DNA of 44,347 bases from Candidatus Krumholzibacteriota bacterium (GTDB taxonomy: Bacteria; Krumholzibacteriota; Krumholzibacteriia; JAJRXK01): positions 1 to 44,347 of the forward strand of contig JAJDAC010000035.1 in assembly GCA_029262065.1 (NCBI GenBank), given 5' to 3'. A program made the translations under genes and the position numbers. The notes beneath the pieces are model-generated. The model made no database searches. It saw only the letters and a list, made by a program, of their open reading frames with translations, and was not told where the DNA came from. Below, piece by piece: positions 8,286 to 15,116 of the stretch; position 1 is the stretch's first letter, and the number at the start of each line of letters is the position of its first letter.

Positions 8286-10225
8286 ACCAGCAACGCGTCG
8301 GTCATGATCTCGAGCATGGCGGGCCCGTCGTGTGCGAACACGCGGGCCAATCCGTCGTCCAACGCATCCATGGATTCGACGCGCACGCCCAGCGCGCCGC
8401 AGTTTTCGGCAAATTTGGAGAAGTTGGGATTGTGCAGCGACGTTTGCCACACGTCCCATTCTCCGGCCCGTTGCTCCTTGCTGATCTTTCCCAGCTCGTG
8501 GTTGTTCAGCAGGATGTGGCGAATGGGCATCTTGTATTTCACAGCCGTGGTCATCTCGGCCAGGTACTGTCCGAAACCACCGTCGCCGGTAATCGCCACG
8601 ATCTCGCGATCGGGGGCGGCGGCCCAGGCACCCATGGCGCCGGGGAAACCAAACCCAATGGAGCCCAGGTAGCCGGACATGAGAACCGACTGCTGCTGGC
8701 ACTCGAAGTACCGGCCAAAGCTGTAGGTGTTGTTGCCCACATCCACCGAGATCACGGCGTTGGGGGAGATGTGGCGCTGCAGCGCGGCAAACACCGCGGC
8801 CGAGTTCAGGCCCTCGCCGCGGTCATCGGCTGCGCGCCGTTCTTTTTCCGCGCGCCAGATCTTCCAACGCTCGGCCAGTTCGCCACGTTGATCCTGGCTG
8901 GCCGTGTGGCCCTTCAATTCCGATTTCAGTCGATGCAACGTGGTGCTGATTTCGCCCCACACCGGAACGTCGACGCCGTGGAACTTGCCCAGCGCCATGC
9001 GGTCGAAGTCGACGTGGATGGTCGTCTTCTTGGGTGTGAGGCCGGTGTGGTTGGAGAACGAAGCGCCCAGCACGATCATCAGGTCGCACTCGTTCATGAA
9101 CCAACTGGCGATGGGGGTTCCACTTCGTCCCAAGACGCCGGCGGCGAGCGGGTGATCGTCGGCGACAAGGCCCTTGGCCTTGAAGGTGGTGAGAATGGGA
9201 GCGCCCAGGGTTTCAGCGAAGGCCAACACGCTTTGACCGTTGAAGCGGGCGCCGTGGCCCACCACGACGATCGGTCGTTTGGCCTGGCGAATGTGATGCA
9301 GAGCCTCCGAGATTGACTCTTCTGGCGCGCTGATGTGGTCGCTGCCGATGCGGCCTTCCGAAGACGATGGCTCGCTGTGCGATGGAAGCGTCTGAACCTC
9401 GTCGGGGAAGATCAGGTGGGCAACATCGCGTTCGACGATGGCGCTTTTCATGGCCAGCGACATGAGCTCGGCGTGCCGACTGCCCGAGAGCACGGTTTGG
9501 CTCCAACGGGCCACGGCCGAGAACGCAGCCGCGAGATCTACTTCCTGAAACGCGCCCGGGCCCAGGACCTGGGTGTCGACCTGACCGGTAAGGGCCAGGA
9601 TGGGGGCGCGATCGACTTTTGCATCCCAAAGACCGGTCATCAGGTTTGTCGCGCCTGGTCCGGCAATGGCCAGACAGGCGGCGGGATTGCCCGTGAGCTT
9701 GGCGTAGGCGGACGCGGCGAACGCGGCAGCTCCTTCGTGGCGAATGCCAATGAACTTCAGGTGGCCGCCTTCTTCGGCTCGGCGCAGAGCCTCGGCGAGG
9801 CCAAGGTTCGAGTGGCCCACCATGCCGAACACATGGGTAATGCCCCAGTTCACCATGGTCTCGACCATCACGTCAGAGACCGTGCGCGTGGGCAGCGCCT
9901 CCGCGGGTACGCCGACATACACACCGTCGGCCCGCTCTTCCACCGGAAACGTGTCCACGCCATCGTCGAAGCCGCCCGGCGGCTTGCCGGTGCAGGGGTG
10001 ATAGTCCCAACCGTGCCACGGACACCGCAGCCACCCGTTCTCAATCGACCCCTCGCCCAGAGGGCCGCCCTGGTGGGGGCAGCGATTGTCCAGGGCGCAG
10101 AGCTTGCCCTCGAAGTTGCTGAGCGCCAAAGAACGATGTCCCGCGGTAACGGTGGTTACCCGCCCGGGGGGAAGTTCCTTTGCGTCCGCCAAAACGCGGA
10201 TCCAGTCCTTCTTGGATTCGGCCAT
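8282..10225 (-). CDS. Rieske [2Fe-2S] domain fused to ThDP-dependent pyruvate-oxidase-like enzyme
   Basis: The 647-aa fusion starts at the ATG at 10225, which has AAGGA 7 nt upstream. Residues ~5-108 are a Rieske domain with both ligand boxes: CPHQGG (C49, H51) and CPWHGW (C68, H71). Residues ~112-645 are a complete ThDP enzyme of the pyruvate oxidase/acetolactate synthase family: catalytic glutamate in IRHEGAAAF (E164), IAGPGATNL, a central nucleotide-binding-like domain, and the ThDP/Mg motif GDGGFG...LNN (about 545-575). The family decarboxylates 2-oxo acids and, in pyruvate oxidases, passes electrons through FAD to quinone. The Rieske domain suggests a one-electron exit or entry route. 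It is divergent from an operon encoding a cytochrome b-Rieske protein. The exact substrate is unknown. Confidence 0.9.
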   Translation of the reverse strand: MAESKKDWIRVLADAKELPPGRVTTVTAGHRSLALSNFEGKLCALDNRCPHQGGPLGEGSIENGWLRCPWHGWDYHPCTGKPPGGFDDGVDTFPVEERADGVYVGVPAEALPTRTVSDVMVETMVNWGITHVFGMVGHSNLGLAEALRRAEEGGHLKFIGIRHEGAAAFAASAYAKLTGNPAACLAIAGPGATNLMTGLWDAKVDRAPILALTGQVDTQVLGPGAFQEVDLAAAFSAVARWSQTVLSGSRHAELMSLAMKSAIVERDVAHLIFPDEVQTLPSHSEPSSSEGRIGSDHISAPEESISEALHHIRQAKRPIVVVGHGARFNGQSVLAFAETLGAPILTTFKAKGLVADDHPLAAGVLGRSGTPIASWFMNECDLMIVLGASFSNHTGLTPKKTTIHVDFDRMALGKFHGVDVPVWGEISTTLHRLKSELKGHTASQDQRGELAERWKIWRAEKERRAADDRGEGLNSAAVFAALQRHISPNAVISVDVGNNTYSFGRYFECQQQSVLMSGYLGSIGFGFPGAMGAWAAAPDREIVAITGDGGFGQYLAEMTTAVKYKMPIRHILLNNHELGKISKEQRAGEWDVWQTSLHNPNFSKFAENCGALGVRVESMDALDDGLARVFAHDGPAMLEIMTDALLV

Positions 10226-10332
10226 GTCACGTTCCTTCATGGGTTTCCGTAGTTCGTTCCAAGCCGAGGGTAAATGGACATCTTTCGTGGGTTCAAGTAA
10301 GTTCGCCAGCAAGTTTGTGAGGTTGCCTACGA

Positions 10333-10608
10333 ATGGGGGGGCACGTGCCGACACAGTGGGCCGAAGTTCTGGTCGCCTTTCTACAGGGATACCTGCTTTT
10401 GGGCCTCGTGTTCGCGCTCGCGTTCGTCACCCGCGGTGTCGCCAAAGTGGATCCAGCCGCCCAAGGTGGCAGCACCTGGGGATTCCGGCTGCTCATCTTG
10501 CCGGCGTCCGTGGCTCTCTGGCCGCTCCTGGCCTGGCGCTGGCTGCGCCGCGCGGGTCCGACCACCGAATCCAATGCCCATCGCGACGCGGCCCGGAGCC
10601 GTTCATGA
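10333..10608 (+). CDS. Small membrane protein, first gene of the redox/lipid operon
   Basis: This 91-aa protein has two hydrophobic helices (about 9-33 and 50-70) with a short loop and a basic, hydrophilic C-terminus. No family is recognised. The ATG at 10333 has no strong ribosome site, and a GTG at 10345 is possible. Its TGA overlaps the ATG of the next gene (ATGA), which supports it being real. It may be a small subunit of the downstream cytochrome b-Rieske complex; this is inferred from position only. Confidence 0.6.
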   Translation: MGGHVPTQWAEVLVAFLQGYLLLGLVFALAFVTRGVAKVDPAAQGGSTWGFRLLILPASVALWPLLAWRWLRRAGPTTESNAHRDAARSRS

Positions 10609-11132
10609 TCGCCGGACTGCGTTCACGCCATCGGGTCACGTTCACGGTTCTGGCCGTGGTGTTGCCGGCGTGCTTCGCGATAGCGTTGGCATCCCGACCC
10701 AGCGCTCATCGAGTCGTCGCGGCCGATTTGATGAACGAACTGACGGGCCCGTCAGTGCATTTCAGAGACGCGCAGCAGTGGAACCCGCTCATCGTAACCG
10801 ACTCCGTCGTCGACGGAATCGCCTTCGAGATGATCCCCGGATGGGTGCGGGTACGAATACCTGACGACGTTGCGCGCCCAGACGTACTGCTCTACTGGTC
10901 GCCAGACCCAGGATCTATCGACCTTGCTGGCGCCAGTCTTGTCAGCGAGGTAGCGGGCGCCGGGTCGCACTTGTTCAGTCTCCTTGCACGGGAATACCTC
11001 AGTCGCCGGAGAGCCGGGACGGAACTCGGAGAGTTCGTTCTCTATTCGCTGGGTCACCGGGAAATTCTGGCCCGCGCAAGGGTCGATGAACTTGCCGTTG
11101 CACCCGCCATTCCGGATGTGATTGACCCATGA
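10605..11132 (+). CDS. Exported or membrane-anchored protein of unknown function
   Basis: The 175-aa product has an uncleaved anchor or signal peptide at about 10-30, followed by a ~145-residue extracytoplasmic domain with alternating hydrophobic strands. No known motif or metal-binding cysteine pattern is visible. The start at 10605 is set by the ATGA overlap with the previous gene, and its own stop overlaps the next gene the same way. Position between two membrane genes suggests a periplasmic subunit of the same complex. Confidence 0.65.
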   Translation: MIAGLRSRHRVTFTVLAVVLPACFAIALASRPSAHRVVAADLMNELTGPSVHFRDAQQWNPLIVTDSVVDGIAFEMIPGWVRVRIPDDVARPDVLLYWSPDPGSIDLAGASLVSEVAGAGSHLFSLLAREYLSRRRAGTELGEFVLYSLGHREILARARVDELAVAPAIPDVIDP

Positions 11133-12160
11133 GCGTCGGCTACCAGGCAGTGCTCTGGAACCGCCAGAAGCGCATCTATGACGTGTGGCTACTTGGTGGC
11201 GTACTCGCGTACATGGCCGCGTTCGTCGCCTTCGGGCTGGCTCTACGCCCCGGTATCACGGCCGAGACCCTGATCATCCGCGCCGCCGGAACCGCGTCCT
11301 TGGTGCTGCTACACGTGATTCTCTCGATCGGCCCGTTGACCCGTTGGGATCGTCGCTTCATGCCGTTGCTGTACAACCGTCGCCACATGGGTGTGACCAT
11401 GTTCTTCCTGGCGCTGGTGCACGGTGTATTCGCCATCTTTCAGTTCCATACGTTGGGCGACACGCATCCGTTGGTGAGTGTGCTCACCAGCAATCCGCGT
11501 ATCGACGACATCAGTCAGTTTCCGTTTCAGCCTCTGGGGCTGGTGGCGCTCATCATTCTCTTTCTCATGGCGTCGACGAGTCACGATTTCTGGTTGCACA
11601 ACCTGAGTGCCCCGGTGTGGAAGGCGCTGCACATGCTGGTGTACGTAGCCTACGCACTGGTCGTGTTGCACGTTGCGCTCGGCGCCCTGCAGTCCGAGAT
11701 GCATCCCGCCTGGCCAACCACGTTTGGAGTGGGTGTGCTCTGGATAGTGGGCCTGCACGTGGCCACTGCATACCGGGAGCAGAGGGCGGTGCCTCGCCCG
11801 GCGGTTCTGGACAACCGCGTGTGCGTGGGTTCGGCGCACGACATTGTCGATGGTTGCGCGCGAGTCGTCGACGTGGCCGGCGAGCGTGTAGCGGTGTTCC
11901 GATACGGCGATCGCGTTTCGGCCGTGTCCAACGTGTGTCAGCACCAGAACGGGCCGTTGGGTGAGGGACGCATCATCGACGGTTGCATCACGTGCCCGTG
12001 GCACGGATACCAGTACGACCCCGCGACCGGCGCATCGCCGCCACCGTTTACCGAAACCATTCCTACGTTCTCGGTGTTCGTGGAAGAAGGCCAGGTGTGG
12101 GTCGATCCCACGCCACATCCGCCCGGTACGCCCATCGAACCCGCCCGGATTCCATCATGA
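11129..12160 (+). CDS. Ferric-reductase-like cytochrome b membrane domain fused to Rieske domain
   Basis: The 343-aa protein has about six membrane helices in residues 18-212 carrying histidines suited to heme ligation (H62, H86, H98, H168, H181), the pattern of the ferric reductase/MsrQ-like family. Residues ~225-335 form a Rieske domain with CQHQNG (C270, H272) and CPWHGY (C289, H292), closely resembling the Rieske domain of the divergent ThDP enzyme. The combination suggests transmembrane electron transfer between a [2Fe-2S] cluster and heme. It overlaps both flanking genes by ATGA. Donor and acceptor are not shown by the sequence. Confidence 0.85.
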   Translation: MSVGYQAVLWNRQKRIYDVWLLGGVLAYMAAFVAFGLALRPGITAETLIIRAAGTASLVLLHVILSIGPLTRWDRRFMPLLYNRRHMGVTMFFLALVHGVFAIFQFHTLGDTHPLVSVLTSNPRIDDISQFPFQPLGLVALIILFLMASTSHDFWLHNLSAPVWKALHMLVYVAYALVVLHVALGALQSEMHPAWPTTFGVGVLWIVGLHVATAYREQRAVPRPAVLDNRVCVGSAHDIVDGCARVVDVAGERVAVFRYGDRVSAVSNVCQHQNGPLGEGRIIDGCITCPWHGYQYDPATGASPPPFTETIPTFSVFVEEGQVWVDPTPHPPGTPIEPARIPS

Positions 12161-12945
12161 GTGGCAACGAAGAGTTCTATGTGGGGTATCACCCGCAGGC
12201 GCCCGCGGGCATCGGCAGGTTCCTGCGCACGCGCATTACCGGGCTCATTCTCCTGGTCGCGTTGGTGGGCGCTGGCTTGGCGGCGTTGCAGAATCCCTTT
12301 CCAGTCAAGGTCTTCGAGTGGGGCGTGCCGCGTGAATTCGTGGGTCTGATGCAAACCAAGCCCTACCCCGAGCTCCTGGTCCGCCGGCCGGGGACGACGA
12401 CGGCGAACTCCAGCGACAGCCAGTGGTCGCGCTACAGCCTGGTGGCCCAGGGCAAGATGGGCGCAGATGAGCTGGTGGCTGGCAACCAGGGGAAGTGGGT
12501 GACGGTCCGAGGGTCTCTGATCTATCGCGGCGGCCAGACCATGATCGAGGTGGCGCCCGGTGGCGTTCAATCGGTAGAGTCGACCGGCGACCCCGCCACC
12601 GCGGTGGTCAACACGGGCGATTTCGAGAATCTGGGTACCCATACCCTGGTGGGGGAGATCGTCGATTCCAAGTGTTGGTTGGGCGTGATGGCCCCTGGTA
12701 GTACCAAACCGCATCGTGCCTGCGCCGCACGATGCATCAGCGGTGGGATTCCTCCGGTTCTGCTGGTACGCGGCGCCGATGGCAGCGCGGTGTACCTGCA
12801 GCTGGCATCGCACGCCGGCGAGGCGGTCAACCAGGATGTGCTTCCCTACGTGGCGGAAATCGTCGAGATAACCGGTGAGATATACCGGGACGGTCAGCGA
12901 TTGATTCTGCAGTTCAATCCCGAAGGGATTCGACGGACGTCGTGA
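12157..12945 (+). CDS. Single-span membrane protein with conserved Cys motif (CAARC type)
   Basis: The 262-aa protein has one membrane helix at about 24-45 and a large extracytoplasmic domain. Its second half carries GEIVDSKCW, then HRACAARC and GGIP, followed by strands ending in an ITGEIYRDG segment, so it has an OB-like beta pattern with three cysteines. The same arrangement occurs in the small exported protein at 35231-35632, so this is a family rather than chance. The motif could bind a metal or heme or form redox-active disulfides. It overlaps the cytochrome b-Rieske gene by ATGA and probably acts with it. Confidence 0.7.
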   Translation: MSGNEEFYVGYHPQAPAGIGRFLRTRITGLILLVALVGAGLAALQNPFPVKVFEWGVPREFVGLMQTKPYPELLVRRPGTTTANSSDSQWSRYSLVAQGKMGADELVAGNQGKWVTVRGSLIYRGGQTMIEVAPGGVQSVESTGDPATAVVNTGDFENLGTHTLVGEIVDSKCWLGVMAPGSTKPHRACAARCISGGIPPVLLVRGADGSAVYLQLASHAGEAVNQDVLPYVAEIVEITGEIYRDGQRLILQFNPEGIRRTS

Positions 12946-13775
12946 GTATGAAGCCAGAGCCGTTGCCGCGGTCGTTCGAGACCAGGCACCCCGCGCGCAA
13001 TCGCCGGCCGGATTTCCAGCCGTCCGCGGGTGGATACCAGTGCCGCTTCGTGAATTCCGATGAGGATCTCCAACGCGTGTTGAGACTACGGTATGAGGTG
13101 TTCAACCTCGAGTTGGGCGAAGGGCTCGATGAGTCGCATGCGCTTGGACTGGACTGTGACCGATTCGACGCGCACTGCGATCACCTGATGGTGGTACACG
13201 AGGCTACCAATGAAGTAGTCGGTACGTACCGATTGCAGTTGTACCAGGCGGCCATGGCCGGACAAGGTTTCTATTCGGCCCAGGAGTTCCAGCTGGACGC
13301 GCTACCCATTCGGGTGCTCGAGGCGTCGTTGGAGATTGGTCGCGCGAGCATTGCTCGCGAGCATCGTCATCGCTACGTACTGCTGTTGTTGTGGCAGGGT
13401 CTTACCGCGTATGCACTGTCCAATCGGGCGCGGTACATGTTTGGTTGTTGTAGCCTCACCAGTCAGGATGCAGCGGAAGGCACCGTGGCGTACGAGCACC
13501 TCATTCGCAACAGCCTGGTACACGAGCAACTGCATGTGCCACCGCAGCCCGAGGTTGCCTGCGACATCGTGGAGAGCGCCAGGGTTGGATGGAAAGACTA
13601 CAGACTCCCGAAACTGTTTCGTACGTACCTCAGGTATGGAGTGAAGGTGTGCGGCCCGCCGGCTATCGATCGCGAGTTCAAGACCATCGACTTCCTGGCG
13701 TTGCTGGACGTAGTTGAGCTTACATCCACCATCCTGGTGCCCATGCACGACGGCGATCTGGACCTCTTGCCATGA
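12942..13775 (+). CDS. olsB: OlsB-like N-acyltransferase (ornithine/amino-acid lipid synthesis)
   Basis: This 277-aa GNAT-fold protein is of the Acetyltransf_5/hemolysin-like type. Members such as OlsB and GlsB transfer a 3-hydroxyacyl chain from ACP to the amino group of ornithine or glycine, the first step of aminolipid synthesis. Supporting segments are LRYEVFNLELGEG, a DxDxFDxxCDHL region and VVGTYRL, followed by an EIGRASI strand typical of the family. The GTG at 12942 overlaps the previous stop (GTGA); an ATG at 12948 is equally possible. The next gene encodes the partner O-acyltransferase. The acceptor amino acid cannot be read from sequence. Confidence 0.82.
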   Translation: MSMKPEPLPRSFETRHPARNRRPDFQPSAGGYQCRFVNSDEDLQRVLRLRYEVFNLELGEGLDESHALGLDCDRFDAHCDHLMVVHEATNEVVGTYRLQLYQAAMAGQGFYSAQEFQLDALPIRVLEASLEIGRASIAREHRHRYVLLLLWQGLTAYALSNRARYMFGCCSLTSQDAAEGTVAYEHLIRNSLVHEQLHVPPQPEVACDIVESARVGWKDYRLPKLFRTYLRYGVKVCGPPAIDREFKTIDFLALLDVVELTSTILVPMHDGDLDLLP

Positions 13776-14590
13776 GCCACGCTCGTGCCGTGGGGCGGCT
13801 GCTCATCCTGGCTCCGTTTACCCTGGTCATGTATCTGATCTACCTGGTGACGCGCGTACTCCGGCTGGTTTCGTCGCGCCGCGCATTGGTGGTCAAGGCC
13901 TGGTGTTTCCAGACGTGGTCGCGCGGTGTAGTCCATACTATTGGATTGACCGTGCATCAAAAGGGTGGCGCTCCTCCCACGCCGTTTTTCCTGGTAACCA
14001 ACCACTCCAGCTACCTTGACGTGATCGTGCTGTCGAGTTGCGCGCCGTGCTGGTTCGTGGCCAAGTCAGAAGTCGCCCGCTGGCCGGTGCTTGGTTATCT
14101 TGCCCAGACCATGAATACGATCTTCATTGACCGGTCGCTCCGTGCCGACGTTCCCCGCGTGGTACGGCGCATGCAGAACGCGCTCGGCGCCGATCAGGGC
14201 ATCGTGTTCTTTCCTGAGGGAACCAGTAGCGACGGGACCGGCGTGCTGCCGTTCAAGAGTTCATTGTTCGAGGCGCCGGCCAGCCTGGGGGCCGATGTGT
14301 GGTGTGGTCGTCTGAACTACACCAGCGGCGACCCCGATCGTCCCGCGGTTTCACACGTTTGCTGGTGGGGTGACATGGGATTCGTGGGACATTTCTATGG
14401 GCTGTTGCAGATTCCGGCGGCCCGAGTCGACATAGAATTTCATCCCAAACCGGTGGCGGCGGCCGATCGCAAGACGATGGCCCAACGAACCTTTGACGTC
14501 GTAAGCAAGGGCCTATCGGCATCCGTGGTCGAGGTACCGGTAGTCGAGTCGGGTGGGCTTGCACGGGCAGCCACCGGAGGTGGGGAATGA
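13772..14590 (+). CDS. olsA: OlsA-like 1-acyl-glycerol-3-phosphate O-acyltransferase (PlsC family)
   Basis: The 272-aa PlsC-family enzyme has an N-terminal membrane helix (about 9-28), the catalytic NHSSYLD motif (H78, D83) and the acyl-acceptor motif FPEGTSS (147-153). Directly after the OlsB-like gene, with an ATGA overlap, it most likely adds the second acyl chain to lyso-ornithine or lyso-glycine lipid. A role as an ordinary lysophosphatidic acid acyltransferase is possible from sequence alone; the pairing favours OlsA/GlsA. Confidence 0.82.
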   Translation: MSHARAVGRLLILAPFTLVMYLIYLVTRVLRLVSSRRALVVKAWCFQTWSRGVVHTIGLTVHQKGGAPPTPFFLVTNHSSYLDVIVLSSCAPCWFVAKSEVARWPVLGYLAQTMNTIFIDRSLRADVPRVVRRMQNALGADQGIVFFPEGTSSDGTGVLPFKSSLFEAPASLGADVWCGRLNYTSGDPDRPAVSHVCWWGDMGFVGHFYGLLQIPAARVDIEFHPKPVAAADRKTMAQRTFDVVSKGLSASVVEVPVVESGGLARAATGGGE

Positions 14591-15105
14591 GCGCCTGGAA
14601 CCTGGGCGTCGAACTGAACTGTGATCTGCTTGAAACCATGGCCGAACAGGTCACTGGTCTGTCGCCCGAAGTCTATTCGACTCCCAACGAGTTGGTGGGT
14701 TCGGTGGGAGTGGGAAGTCACGTGCGCCACTGCATGGATTTCTATGGTGCGTTCCTGGCCGGCGCGGCCCAGGGACGGGTGGACTACGACGCGCGTACGC
14801 GGCAGCTTGAACTGGAGCAGGACCCAAGCGAGGCCGGAAAGGTACTGGCGCAGCTGCCCCCACGCTTGCGCGCGTTGGCGCCGCTCGAAGCCATGGTGGT
14901 TCGCCTGGATGCGGTTGACGATGACCCCGTCCATTGGTCGCCGACCTCGGGCGTACGGGAGTTGCGGTTCCTGGCCGCGCACACGGTACATCACGCGGCC
15001 ATGATTGCCATGTTGCTGCGCCTGGCCGGCGTGGAGATACCCACGGACTTTGGCATTGCCCCCTCGACCTTGCTTCACTGGAAGGACGCACAGGCGCGGG
15101 CCTGA
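14587..15105 (+). CDS. DinB-superfamily protein
   Basis: The 172-aa helical-bundle protein carries the DinB-type metal-binding histidine pattern: H45 (with H48) near the end of the second helix and H132/H135/H136 in AHTVHHAAM. Family members are metal-dependent thiol transferases or have unknown substrates. The start is set by the ATGA overlap with the acyltransferase gene. Its presence in a lipid/redox operon is odd; a thiol- or metal-linked role is possible but unproven. Confidence 0.8.
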   Translation: MSAWNLGVELNCDLLETMAEQVTGLSPEVYSTPNELVGSVGVGSHVRHCMDFYGAFLAGAAQGRVDYDARTRQLELEQDPSEAGKVLAQLPPRLRALAPLEAMVVRLDAVDDDPVHWSPTSGVRELRFLAAHTVHHAAMIAMLLRLAGVEIPTDFGIAPSTLLHWKDAQARA

Positions 15106-15116
15106 GCGTCGGCTTC

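Noticed and set aside
10086-10604. Upstream extension of the exported protein gene at 10605
   Set aside because: The frame is open across the divergent start region and the small membrane gene, but the ATGA overlap and the signal sequence place the start at 10605.
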